From Neolewinella persica DSM 23188 (GTDB lineage: Bacteria > Bacteroidota > Bacteroidia > Chitinophagales > Saprospiraceae): DNA of 64,000 bases. The stretch's first letter is position 1, and each line of letters begins with the position of its first letter. The position numbers and the translations under genes are program-made. The notes below the pieces were generated by a model. That model ran no database searches. It was given only the letters and a program-made list of their open reading frames with translations, and was not told the DNA's origin. The stretch covers positions 47,981-111,980 of the forward strand of contig NZ_KB890469.1 of the NCBI RefSeq assembly GCF_000373105.1. Direction: 5' to 3'. Of the stretch, positions 51,467-60,057 are shown in pieces.

Positions 51467-54400
51467 ATGAAACTCCCCTTTTTCCTCTCCTTTCTTTTTC
51501 CGCTATTCCTAACCGCCCAATCGCCCCTTTATTTCCCAGACGATCCGGCCCTAACGCCCGACGGCAAAACCATCGTATTCGCCTACAGTGGCGACCTGTG
51601 GCACGTGGCCACCACCGGCGGCGGCGCCAGCCGGCTCACCGCCCTGGATGGTGCAGAAAGTCACCCCAGGGTTTCTCCCGACGGTAAAATGCTTGCCTTT
51701 ACTTCCACTCAATATGGAAATAGCGATGTCTACGTGATGCCGTTGGCCGGTGGCAACATTCGGCAACTGACCTTTCATCAGTCTGATGATGAAGTGACTA
51801 CCTGGAGCTGGGATAGTAAGGAGATATACTTTACTTCCGCCCGTTACAACGGTGGAACCACCTTCACCATCGCCGCCTCCGGCGGCACCCCCAAGCAGTT
51901 GGTGAACCATTACTTTAACACCTTTCACAACGTAGCGCCCATCCCCGGATCCAACAGCTTCCTCTTCAACGAGAGTGGAGAAAGCAGCAGGTCCACCAAC
52001 CGTAAAGGCTACAAAGGCCCCTTTAATCCCGAGATTAAACGCTGGAACACCAGTGCAAAGTCCGTTGATGTACTAACCAACTGGGAAGGAAAAGACATGT
52101 GGCCATTGATCGATAAAAACGGGAAGATGTATTTCGTCTCAGATCGAGACAACGGCGAATACAATTTATACACCCTGAGTGCGGATGGTAAGACTAAACG
52201 CCTGACCAAGCACAAAACCTCCGTTTTTAACCCGGCCATCAGTGCCGATGGTTCCACCATCGTGTACATCCGAGACTATCAACTGGAAACCTTGAACGTC
52301 GCCTCCGGCAAAACTTCCCGCGTTCCGGTTACGCTCAACGCCTTTGCCGGCCTGGCGAAGACCGAAGACTTCAGTACCGACGGCAACGTCAGTTACTTCG
52401 ACGTAGCCCGCGACGGTAAGAAACTGGCCATCGTTTCCCGTGGGGAGCTATTCGTCTCCGATATCGAAGGGAAGTTCATCCGGCAAATCCAAACCGGGCC
52501 GGAGCGGGTACTGGAGGTTAAGTGGTTGAAGGACGGTAAAACCCTCCTCTTCAACCAGACGCACCAAGGCTACCAAAACCTCTGGACGATTGCCGCAGAC
52601 GGTTCCGGAGAGCCCATTCGCCGAACCACTAATACCAGAAATAACCGTAACCTGGAAATGAGCCATGACACCAGCCAGGTGGCCTACTTAAGTGGCCGCG
52701 ATGAAGTTCGGATCATGGATCTCAGTGATTTTTCCGTCCGAACGGCAGCAAAGCAAGAAGTTTGGTTTCGGGGTGCTCTTCCCCGCTGGTCACCCGACGA
52801 TCGTTACCTGATGTTTACCGGATTTATTGACTTCGAAGAAGATATCTTTTTGGTAGACACTAAGGAGAACGATCGTCTGATCAACCTGACAAATACGGGA
52901 GTTACGGAAACTGAGCCGGTGTGGAGCCCGGATGGTAAATACATCTACTTCACTTCTGCCCGCCATCAGCCTCGTTACCCGCGGGGTGGGGGAGACGTTA
53001 ACCTGTACCGCCTGCCCCTGCAGGAATACGATCGCCCTTTTCGGGCCGAAAAATTCGAAGAACTTTTCGCTGAAGAGGATAAGAAAAAAGATAAAAAAGA
53101 CTCCGTGGTCGTAGAGATCGACTTCGCCAACATCATGGAAAGGATGGAGCGCGTAGGACCTTCTTTCGGATCCCAAAGCGGTGCTTATGTAGTGGCCAAG
53201 GGGGACCAGACCATAGTGCTTTATGGCTCTAATCACGAAGGGACCGGAGGATTGTACAAAACGGTGTACGAACCCTTTGAAAACACGAAAACGGAACAAA
53301 TCAAGGGCAAGGGCGTCGGCAATGCCACGGACCTGGTGGAAGTGAAGGGGAAATACTACCTCGTTGGGGCAGGCAAAGTCCAGGAAATCAACCTGAGCCA
53401 GGATAAGTTTTCTCCCATTGAAGTGAAGCATACCTTCCGGCGTGCCATGCAGCCTGAGTTTGAGCAGATGTACTACGAAACCTGGGCGAACCTGGAGGAA
53501 AACTTCTATAACGGTGACTTCCACGGCGTTGACTGGCCGGCCATGCGCGACCGCTACGCCGCTTTCCTGCCCTACGTCACGAACCGGGCGGATCTCCGCC
53601 GAATGACCAATGACCTGCTGGGGGAATTGAATACTTCACACTCCGGGTTCCGTTCCAGTGGTAAGGAGGAAAAAACCAAGCAAAGTTCAGAAACCCTGGC
53701 CCTTGGCCTCACCTTCAACAACGATGCCCCGTATGAGATCGAAGCGGTGTTGGCCGACGGCCCTGCCGATCGCAAAGACACCGATCTCAAATCTGGCGAT
53801 CGCATCGTTGCCATTGACGGAGAACGGGTCGCTGCCGGTCAAAACCGGGAGTCTTACCTCACCCGGCCGAGTATCGACGGCGCCGTTAAGCTGACCGTAG
53901 ACCGGGCGGGCAAGGAACACGACGTTTGGCTGCACCCAAAGAATTACTCAAGCGAACGCACCAACCGTTACGACGGCTGGGTGGATGCTTGCCAGCAGCG
54001 GGTAGATGAGCAGTCGGGCAAGAAGGTCGCTTACGTGCACATGAAGAACATGAGCGGTGGAGAACTCGACAATTTCATGAATGAGATGGTCTCAGAAGGC
54101 TACCAGCGTGATGCCCTCATCCTCGACTTACGCTGGAATACCGGCGGAAACGTGCACGATGCGGTACTGCAATTTCTTAGCCAGCGGCATTACCTTAACT
54201 GGCAGTTCAGGGATGGTAAGCTCGCGCGGCAGCCCAATTTCACACCCAAAACCAAGCCAATCATCCTGCTCATCAACCAGAAGAGCCTGAGCGATGCAGA
54301 AATGACGGCTGCAGGTTTCAAGGAGCTCGGTTTGGGCACCATCGTCGGAACGCCTACGTACCGCTGGATCATCTTCACCTCGGGCAAAGGCCTGGTTGAT

Positions 54401-54577
54401 GGCTCTTTTTACCGGCTTCCGAGCTGGGGTTGCTACACCCTCGACGGGGATAACCTGGAGAAAACCGGCGTTACGCCCGATGTCCGGATCGATAATACTT
54501 CCGCCGACCGGGAAAATGGCCGCGACCCTCAATTGGACCGTGCGATAGAGCTGGCTTTGCAGGGGCTTAAGGAGTGA
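51467..54577 (+). CDS. Tricorn-like S41 peptidase
   Basis: 1036 residues with a signal peptide (MKLPFFLSFLFPLFLTAQS). Residues about 20-650 are a tandem propeller: TolB-like blades (PDDPALTPDGKTIVFAYSGD, ESHPRVSPDGKMLAFTS, NPAISADGSTIVYI, EPVWSPDGKYIYFTSARHQP). A Lys-rich linker (EEDKKKDKKD) is followed by the C1 region with His in ELNTSHSGF (about 723), a PDZ domain (about 745-830, LKSGDRIVAIDGERV) and the S41 core: LILDLRWNTGGN and the nucleophile Ser in INQKSLSDAEMTAAGF (about 940). Catalytic residues look complete. It degrades peptides in the periplasm; archaeal tricorn is the model. No sorting domain. Confidence 0.9.
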   Translation: MKLPFFLSFLFPLFLTAQSPLYFPDDPALTPDGKTIVFAYSGDLWHVATTGGGASRLTALDGAESHPRVSPDGKMLAFTSTQYGNSDVYVMPLAGGNIRQLTFHQSDDEVTTWSWDSKEIYFTSARYNGGTTFTIAASGGTPKQLVNHYFNTFHNVAPIPGSNSFLFNESGESSRSTNRKGYKGPFNPEIKRWNTSAKSVDVLTNWEGKDMWPLIDKNGKMYFVSDRDNGEYNLYTLSADGKTKRLTKHKTSVFNPAISADGSTIVYIRDYQLETLNVASGKTSRVPVTLNAFAGLAKTEDFSTDGNVSYFDVARDGKKLAIVSRGELFVSDIEGKFIRQIQTGPERVLEVKWLKDGKTLLFNQTHQGYQNLWTIAADGSGEPIRRTTNTRNNRNLEMSHDTSQVAYLSGRDEVRIMDLSDFSVRTAAKQEVWFRGALPRWSPDDRYLMFTGFIDFEEDIFLVDTKENDRLINLTNTGVTETEPVWSPDGKYIYFTSARHQPRYPRGGGDVNLYRLPLQEYDRPFRAEKFEELFAEEDKKKDKKDSVVVEIDFANIMERMERVGPSFGSQSGAYVVAKGDQTIVLYGSNHEGTGGLYKTVYEPFENTKTEQIKGKGVGNATDLVEVKGKYYLVGAGKVQEINLSQDKFSPIEVKHTFRRAMQPEFEQMYYETWANLEENFYNGDFHGVDWPAMRDRYAAFLPYVTNRADLRRMTNDLLGELNTSHSGFRSSGKEEKTKQSSETLALGLTFNNDAPYEIEAVLADGPADRKDTDLKSGDRIVAIDGERVAAGQNRESYLTRPSIDGAVKLTVDRAGKEHDVWLHPKNYSSERTNRYDGWVDACQQRVDEQSGKKVAYVHMKNMSGGELDNFMNEMVSEGYQRDALILDLRWNTGGNVHDAVLQFLSQRHYLNWQFRDGKLARQPNFTPKTKPIILLINQKSLSDAEMTAAGFKELGLGTIVGTPTYRWIIFTSGKGLVDGSFYRLPSWGCYTLDGDNLEKTGVTPDVRIDNTSADRENGRDPQLDRAIELALQGLKE

Positions 54578-54616
54578 ATTAGTGAATAATGGAATGGGAG
54601 AATACTCGTCATAGAG

Positions 54617-54660
54617 ACAACCACTAAGGCACTTAGGCAGTAGGGAATACACTAAGGACT
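54617..54660. repeat. Intergenic CTAAGG-type repeat, copy 5
   Basis: CAACCACTAAGGCACTTAGG then AATACACTAAGGACTTTGG, 40 bp after the protease stop. Confidence 0.7.
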
Positions 54661-54697
54661 TTGGGGGGATTGTATTCTACGCTGCCGGAAATTCAGC

Positions 54698-54745
54698 CTC
54701 TGCAATCTGAGCGTCGCGCTCCTGCAGTTACTGCAACTTTTGCGA
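54698..54745. repeat. TTGCAGG / GCAAC repeat, related to the 1-190 array
   Basis: CTCTGCAATCTGAGCGTCGC then GCTCCTGCAGTTACTGCAAC, the same words as in the 1-190 array. It covers the 3' end of the Ada remnant. Confidence 0.6.
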
Positions 54746-55000
54746 ACTCTCCCATCCAATAATTGCCTCTTCCTCCACAAACGCCAGTTGGCAAATTCCC
54801 TTCCTGGTAGCGGCGACGAACAAGGTGCCAAAGACAGATTCTAAGGAACTGTACTCGATGTGTAGTCCTTCCCCGCCATTGCGGTACTCCGCCGGAGACA
54901 TCGCTTCAATGTTGACGAACAAGTCGTGTAAGCGGCTGGTGCCGGATAGGCCAGTGCCACAGCCAAAGGGTTTTGCTACTTTTCCCATTAAAAGTAGGCC
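54728..55000 (-). pseudogene. Remnant of an Ada-type DNA-alkylation repair gene (HTH end plus start of the alkyltransferase domain)
   Basis: On the minus strand the stretch GLSGTSRLHDLFVNIEAMSP, AEYRNGGEGLHIEYSSLESV and FGTLFVAATRKGICQLAFVE is readable. It is the end of an AraC-type HTH joined to the ribonuclease-like N-terminal part of an O6-methylguanine methyltransferase, as in Ada proteins. The upstream HTH half is missing (preceding residues lack similarity), and the reading ends about 15 residues later, in a repeat, so the catalytic PCHR domain is gone. About 100 of the expected roughly 280 residues remain. It cannot repair DNA. The edges are set by similarity, so boundaries are approximate. 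Confidence 0.75.
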
Positions 55001-55116
55001 GCCGGCAGGCAGGGATGACGGGATGCCAGGTAGACGGAGTATTCTCATCGTGTAGAAGCATTGTGAGACTAAAAAACGTAGGGGAGGATTACTATCAGAC
55101 TGGACACCCTAGGATG

Positions 55117-55190
55117 CAAGGGTTGCAGGAGTAGCAGAGGTGTAACCCCCGCAACGGGAGCGCAGCCACTCCTGCAACACCTGCAACTTA
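55117..55190. repeat. TTGCAGG / GGGAGCG repeat, related to the 1-190 array
   Basis: GGGTTGCAGGAGTAGCAGAGG, then CGCAACGGGAGCGCAGCCAC and TCCTGCAACACCTGCAACTT. Both arms of the 1-190 motif are present. Confidence 0.7.
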
Positions 55191-55218
55191 TCCTAACTTA
55201 TCGTTTGGTTGGTTATTA

Positions 55219-55281
55219 GCCGTCCGACAAATTTTCGTCCGGCTTCGCCAGGCCAAAAGAATTCGTTGGACGACCGAGCCG
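55219..55281. repeat. GTCCGGCTTCrCCAGG intergenic repeat, copy 2
   Basis: CGACAAATTTTCGTCCGGCT, CGCCAGGCCAAAAGAATTCG, GGACGACCG. Aligns to 17832-17890 with few gaps; here it lacks the long hairpin that follows copy 1. Confidence 0.75.
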
Positions 55282-55349
55282 CTCGTAAGTCGAGTATCAG
55301 AGAGCTTAATGAAAAATTCGGAGGCTTCCACTGCTTTTCAAACCTTATC

Positions 55350-55369
55350 TTGCATCCTGCGTCCCCGCC
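55350..55369 (+). repeat. 19-bp GC-rich element, copy 13 (leader, sense)
   Basis: TTGCATCCTGCGTCCCCGCC, with one inserted base and one change, 11 bp before the ATG at 55381. TTATCTTG just upstream resembles a -7 box. Confidence 0.75.
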
Positions 55370-55380
55370 AAAAAAATACT

Positions 55381-55530
55381 ATGCGAGAATTTCGAAAGAA
55401 TAAGAAAACCAAACCCTGGTGGGAAATACTGCGCAACATCGTATTGTTGCCTTTCGGCATCCGATACGGCGCGGAGGGGCACGAAGATCGGATGCGGAAA
55501 CGTCGTCTTAAATCCAGGTTTGATCGCTAA
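55381..55530 (+). CDS. Small basic protein of unknown function
   Basis: 49 residues from the ATG at 55381, immediately after the 19-bp element. MREFRKNKKTKPWWEILRNI opens a strongly basic protein with an amphipathic middle (VLLPFGIRYGAEG) and basic tail. It is 11 bp before the YdeI-family gene and may be co-transcribed with it. Evidence is the position and the clean start, not homology. Confidence 0.45.
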   Translation: MREFRKNKKTKPWWEILRNIVLLPFGIRYGAEGHEDRMRKRRLKSRFDR

Positions 55531-55541
55531 ATGAATGCTAA

Positions 55542-56081
55542 ATGATCGAAGTGCAAACCACCCTTACCTCCGTACAGCAAGACCTCGAAGCCTACGCCGG
55601 GGTATACTATAACGTTTTTCTGGTGAAGGCTGCGGACGTTCAGGAATTGATGCAAAGGGAGAAAAATGCTTCCCGGGTAATTTTCAGCATTAACGGTGAA
55701 GGCCGGATTTACCGGGCCTTCATGCCCGACGGCAACGGAGATTTTTTCCTGTTGATCAACCAGGAGATCTGCAAGCAATTCAACCTCGAACCGGAAGTCC
55801 CCGTAACCCTACAGATTTTTCCCGATGACAGTGAATACGGCATGCCCCTGCCCGAAGAACTCTCGGAATTATGGACCATGGACGAGGATGCCTATCGCGT
55901 TTTTCATCTGTTAACCCCAGGGAAACAAAGAGGATTGATCTACCAAATTGCTAAGCCCAAGGGCGCCGACACCCGCGTGAAAAAAGCTGTGCAGATCAGC
56001 GAATACCTTAAAAGTGTGAACGGTAAGCTCGACTATAAAGAATTGAATGCTTACATCAAGGCTGATAATGCGAATTGGTGA
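55542..56081 (+). CDS. YdeI/OmpD-associated family protein with DUF1905-like domain
   Basis: 179 residues in two parts. Residues about 1-100 are a small beta-barrel of DUF1905 type (RVIFSINGEGRIYRAFMPDG, FFLLINQEICKQF, EPEVPVTLQIFPDDSEYGM). The C-terminal part (about 110-175) is the YdeI/OmpD-associated helical unit: HLLTPGKQRGLIYQIAKPKG, ADTRVKKAVQISEYL. The family is widespread with unclear function; links to stress and envelope permeability are from other species. Start at ATG 55542. Confidence 0.8.
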   Translation: MIEVQTTLTSVQQDLEAYAGVYYNVFLVKAADVQELMQREKNASRVIFSINGEGRIYRAFMPDGNGDFFLLINQEICKQFNLEPEVPVTLQIFPDDSEYGMPLPEELSELWTMDEDAYRVFHLLTPGKQRGLIYQIAKPKGADTRVKKAVQISEYLKSVNGKLDYKELNAYIKADNANW

Positions 56082-56203
56082 TTTCGCTAGTCGCAGAGTT
56101 GCTGACTTGCCGCTGCACTAAGCCTGCTCAACGTAGCAAAGCGTAGCGAGATAAGTCGCAACTCAGTGACCCGCTAACTCGCCAACTCACTACCTTTGTG
56201 CGC

Positions 56204-56857
56204 ATGTCAGACTCTCCAGACTTCTACTCCATCCCCGCCCGCGCCAGCGAAGGCGAATTCCGTGATCGTGGGAGCAAGTTTGTTGCCGCTCTGCGGCACG
56301 TTCGCTCGGAAGAGGAAGCGCTGCTGGTGGTGGAGGAACAGGCGAAGCTTCACTTCAAGTGCAACCACCACTGCTACGCCTACCGGCTTGGCCCCGGTGA
56401 AGACCGCTGGCGCGCCAACGACGACGGCGAACCGTCGGGCACAGCAGGCAAACCCATTATGGGGCAGATCGATAAAGCTGGCTGGAGTGATGTGGTGATC
56501 GTTGTTAGCAGGTATTGGGGAGGTACGAAACTGGGGGCTTCGGGCTTAATTAACGCTTACCGGGAAGCTGCTCGCCTGGCCATCGAAGCCGGAGAGAGTA
56601 CCCTGCAGCCAATGGTGAAATCCGTCGTACTGCGTTTCGGCTACGAACTAATGAGCCCGGTCATGTCGGCCCTCAGCCAACTGGGCCTGGAAATGGCGGA
56701 GCAGGATTTCGGCGAAACGGCGGTGGTGCGGCTGGAGTTGCCCCGGTCTACGGTACCAGCTACGGTCCGGGCCCTGAAAGCTGCCATCGGCGGCGTTTAC
56801 CTGGAAGAGGTGGATGAGGAGTACGAAGTGGAAGGATTGGTGGTGGAGGTCAGCTAA
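56204..56857 (+). CDS. YigZ/IMPACT family protein
   Basis: 217 residues from the ATG at 56204 (a GTG two codons earlier also reads). The IMPACT/UPF0029 core is evident: RGSKFVAALRHV, CNHHCYAYRLGPGE, NDDGEPSGTAGKPIMGQID, and SRYWGGTKLGASGLINAYRE, followed by the C-terminal ferredoxin-like DUF1949 domain (SVVLRFGYELMSPVMSALSQ). Yeast and mammalian relatives regulate the GCN2 pathway; the bacterial role (YigZ) is poorly defined. Complete and of normal length. Confidence 0.9.
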   Translation: MSDSPDFYSIPARASEGEFRDRGSKFVAALRHVRSEEEALLVVEEQAKLHFKCNHHCYAYRLGPGEDRWRANDDGEPSGTAGKPIMGQIDKAGWSDVVIVVSRYWGGTKLGASGLINAYREAARLAIEAGESTLQPMVKSVVLRFGYELMSPVMSALSQLGLEMAEQDFGETAVVRLELPRSTVPATVRALKAAIGGVYLEEVDEEYEVEGLVVEVS

Positions 56858-57004
56858 GTGCGCTTTACAGTACTTCGAACAAAGACGTCCTCAACGACGG
56901 GGTGAGTCCATACGGCCCCAAAGTTAGAGGTCAGGCTTCCGATACTTACAGATGTTGCTTATAACAGAAGCCGGACCCCGTGGCACTGCTCCTTTGACGA
57001 CCCC

Positions 57005-57025
57005 TCGCACCTGCGTCCGCGCGCC
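57005..57025 (+). repeat. 19-bp GC-rich element, copy 14 (intergenic, sense)
   Basis: TCGCACCTGCGTCCGCGCGCC, with changes and a 2-base extension, 114 bp before the ATG at 57140. Confidence 0.65.
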
Positions 57026-57139
57026 ATTCAAAATTCCCTCTTGCAAACTCCCCCACAACACCTATATTGACCTCAGAAAACAACCTAAAGGTGTTACCCT
57101 TTGGTACGCCTATTTTTTCATAACCAAACCATTTAGCCT

Positions 57140-57751
57140 ATGCTCGTATCCATTAACGCCGATAACCCTCAAGGCCGGCTCATTCAGCAAATGGTCGATA
57201 TTCTGGAAGACGGCGGCGTCATTATTTACCCCACCGACACCATTTATGGCATCGGATGTGACATCACCAATAAAAACGCCGTTGAACGCGTAGCCCGCAT
57301 TCGTGGTCTCGATCCCGCCAAGGCCATGTTCAGTTTTATCTGCCAGGACATCAGCCAGGTAACTGAATATTCTAAAACCATTAATAACGACGTCTTTCGG
57401 GTGATGAAACACAACCTGCCCGGTCCGTTCACCTTCATACTGAACAGTAATAACAAGACACCAAAAGTTCTTAAGAACCGGAAGGAAACCATTGGTGTCC
57501 GCATCATCGACAATAACATCGTCGATGCCCTGGTACGCGGCCTGGGCCGACCAATCCTCACGGCCTCGGTCAAGTCCGAAGACGAGTTGACCGAATATTA
57601 CACCGATCCACACGACATCTACGAAAAGTACAATAAATTAGTTGACGCCGTGATCGATGGGGGAGTAGGCGGTAATGTGGCCAGTACGGTCATTCTTTGT
57701 ACTGGAGATGAGCCGGAACTGCTGCGGGAAGGAGCGGGGGTGCTGAAGTAA
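57140..57751 (+). CDS. Sua5/YciO/YrdC-family threonylcarbamoyl-AMP synthase-like protein
   Basis: 203 residues. The YrdC core: GGVIIYPTDTIYGIGCDITN at the nucleotide site, RIRGLDPAKAMFSFICQD (usually KxR and KxxP; here AKAM), LPGPFTFIL and TIGVRIID, then GRPILTASVKSEDE near the SxN motif. The family makes threonylcarbamoyl-AMP for the t6A37 modification of ANN-decoding tRNAs. The features and length suggest the YciO-like subgroup, which may differ from essential TsaC. A TAcccTTTG sequence about 40 bp upstream is a weak promoter candidate. Confidence 0.85.
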   Translation: MLVSINADNPQGRLIQQMVDILEDGGVIIYPTDTIYGIGCDITNKNAVERVARIRGLDPAKAMFSFICQDISQVTEYSKTINNDVFRVMKHNLPGPFTFILNSNNKTPKVLKNRKETIGVRIIDNNIVDALVRGLGRPILTASVKSEDELTEYYTDPHDIYEKYNKLVDAVIDGGVGGNVASTVILCTGDEPELLREGAGVLK

Positions 57752-57763
57752 TCAGCACTCAGT

Positions 57764-57811
57764 ATTTAGGGTTCAGTACTCAGTTTTAGGGTTCAGTATT
57801 CAGGGTTCAGG
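57764..57811. repeat. Imperfect tandem repeat (TTTAGGGTTCAGTAYTCAG)
   Basis: Two to three units of about 20 bp after the YrdC stop: AGTATTTAGGGTTCAGTACT, CAGTTTTAGGGTTCAGTATT, CAGGGTTCAGGG. Confidence 0.7.
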
Positions 57812-58020
57812 GCATACTGCCATCATGACTGACTCTACAAACTCAGAGATCGGGCGATTTCAAGCTGGAGAGCGCGTCGGGTGAAACACGACGGTCATTA
57901 TTACAGCAGACGGTGGATGAGCTTGTCGAAGCCATTAACAGACCATTTTTGATGGTATTGATCTGTAAATACTGATTACTGCCCCCTAAATCCTAAATGC
58001 CGGACGCTAAGAACTGAATC

Positions 58021-59823
58021 TTAATCCGTAAAATCATCCGCCTCCAGATGCTGAAAGAAGGCATCCTCGACGCGTTCATCACGTACCAGCTTTACCGGCC
58101 AATTGATGTGTCGTTTGAGATAAAAGGTACTCAGCCGGTTGTGATAATAATGGAGCATTGCGAAGCTGTCGGATACGATCCGGTCTTCTTTGTCGAACCG
58201 TAAAGGTTTGTCGATGTGGAAGTTTCCAAGGGCTTCGATGCCTGAGCGGACAATCTCTTCCGGGCTTTCGTACAAGACAGGATCGAGCTTGGCTCCATCT
58301 TCATTTGCCATCAGCAGTAACCGGTCCCGCAACTGCCCAACTACGGAGTAGAGGCCTGCGAGGTCAAAGTAAAAATCTTCTGCGGGCAGGCGAAGTAAAG
58401 CGTACAGGTCGTTGGCCGGAAAGGTCTTCTCTAACATGGCGAATGCAGCGTGGCTAACGACGTGGCTTGGTAAAACGATGCCATCAGCATGGTACCTTTT
58501 TACGATGTGGTTGCCAAGCATGCGCGTATACTCACTTTCTCGTTGGTAGTCTTTATTGATCTGACCAAACTGGTCGCGGAAGTAGTCCCGCGTACGTACC
58601 CGGCTGCCGTTCTTACTGTAGCTTTTGCCGTCAGCTTCCACGCGGTTACCAAGTACGTCCATTGGTCGGCCCAGCGAGATGGTGATTTTGTTACCCTTGC
58701 TGAATACACCCCAAATAAACTTGAGGATCGACCGCAGACTATGAAAGCTGTCCTTTGCCTTTATATAACGCTCCTGACCTTCCTTGATCAGGTGTTGCTC
58801 GATCAGGAATTGTGCTTCAAGAACGAAGGGGTAGCTGAGGATGACGGGAACGATGAAGATTTTGTCGTCTTTGCCTGCCTGGTAGTTGTGGCGCTGGGCT
58901 TCGACGGCGGTACCGAGCAACCCGAGCTTTAGTTTAGTCTCCAGCGTGCCGCTGCGCGAGCGCGTTCCGCCGGGGAAGAAAAGACAGGGAACGCCGTGTT
59001 GGATAATGAGCCTGCTCATTGTTTTCAGCGTTGTCATGTAAATGGGGTTACGCTTACGCCGATCGACACGGTATGCTCCGAGGCGGTTCATGAAGTAAGC
59101 CGTGTACCCGGTATTATAGAGGTTAAGCCCCGCGCCGAAGGAGACGGCCGGGAGGCCAGCCACCTTGTCCATGGCGTAGCCGATCAGGATGCTGTCGAGG
59201 TTGCTAAAGTGGGTGGGGACGAAGACGACCGTTCCCCGCTGACTCAGCTCCCTTACCTCTTCAATGTACCCACGAACGAGCAGCCGCTCCTCCAACTGGA
59301 TCCTTTTGCTAAAAAGACTACGGAAGCTGCGCCCATCTGCCGCATTGAGTAAACGACCAAAGAAAAAGGTCAGGAATCTCCGGGCGAATTTGAAGGTAGG
59401 AATCTTAAAATGGCCCACAATCTCATCGGCGTAACGGTGTACCACCTTGCCCAGGATGTTACGGGCGGCCTTGTCTGCTGTGGTTACCTCGTCTTCGTCC
59501 AGTGAGCGGGTCGCCAGCATCTTGGCCAGCTTTTTCCAGTATTGACGTTCTTTGGGAGGGTCAACTTTCCAGGGCTCTTCTTTGGTGCGCAGCTGTTCGC
59601 TAAAGAGCGTTTTGCTCAGCAGCTCATTGAGGTTGCCACCGTGTTCTTCCAACAATCGACTATAGCTGGTCTCTTCCAGTTCCTTGACGAAGTTCTCCCG
59701 ATCATCATGTAATTTAAAAATCCCCCAGTCTGCCACCTCGGGGGCAATGTGGTCATAAAGTTTCCCTTCATGCTGAAAGGAGGCCGCTGCGGTCACGGCT
59801 ATGTCGGATTTTTTGATTGACAT
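58021..59823 (-). CDS. Glycerol-3-phosphate / lysophosphatidate acyltransferase (PlsB/PlsC type)
   Basis: 600 residues. The acyltransferase core at about 190-330 has VFVPTHFSNLDSILIGYAMD, the HX4D catalytic motif (His in THFSNLD), and PCLFFPGGTRSRSG, the phosphate-binding block (FPGGTRS). It is followed by SYPFVLEAQFLIEQHL. The N- and C-terminal regions are long, helical and without membrane segments, as in soluble or peripheral PlsB-type GPATs (about 600-800 residues). It acylates glycerol-3-phosphate or a lysophospholipid in membrane lipid synthesis; acyl donor and exact acceptor are not settled. Confidence 0.85.
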   Translation of the reverse strand: MSIKKSDIAVTAAASFQHEGKLYDHIAPEVADWGIFKLHDDRENFVKELEETSYSRLLEEHGGNLNELLSKTLFSEQLRTKEEPWKVDPPKERQYWKKLAKMLATRSLDEDEVTTADKAARNILGKVVHRYADEIVGHFKIPTFKFARRFLTFFFGRLLNAADGRSFRSLFSKRIQLEERLLVRGYIEEVRELSQRGTVVFVPTHFSNLDSILIGYAMDKVAGLPAVSFGAGLNLYNTGYTAYFMNRLGAYRVDRRKRNPIYMTTLKTMSRLIIQHGVPCLFFPGGTRSRSGTLETKLKLGLLGTAVEAQRHNYQAGKDDKIFIVPVILSYPFVLEAQFLIEQHLIKEGQERYIKAKDSFHSLRSILKFIWGVFSKGNKITISLGRPMDVLGNRVEADGKSYSKNGSRVRTRDYFRDQFGQINKDYQRESEYTRMLGNHIVKRYHADGIVLPSHVVSHAAFAMLEKTFPANDLYALLRLPAEDFYFDLAGLYSVVGQLRDRLLLMANEDGAKLDPVLYESPEEIVRSGIEALGNFHIDKPLRFDKEDRIVSDSFAMLHYYHNRLSTFYLKRHINWPVKLVRDERVEDAFFQHLEADDFTD

Positions 59824-60057
59824 ACGTTTGATCTGAAGGAAAGACTTAGTTACTTTATTGGTCTATTGGTACTGTTGGTCTATTGGGCGGAGGAGCCTTC
59901 ATGCCCCGGTTCGATGAAGAGACCTTCGTGCCTGGAGGCACTCCCACAACATCTAATTTACCAGAATTTATAAACCTGACCACAAGTGTGGCATAATAAT
60001 AAGGAAAGGGGAAGGTACGCCGCTGGCAGTGAAATTTGCAGCCCTAACGGCATCCCT

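Larger units (their letters stand above)
55049..55380. other. Repeat-rich gap
   Basis: After the Ada remnant come a TTGCAGG/GGGAGCG copy, the GTCCGGCTTC repeat and a 19-bp element right before the next start. No gene is supported in the first part. Confidence 0.6.
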
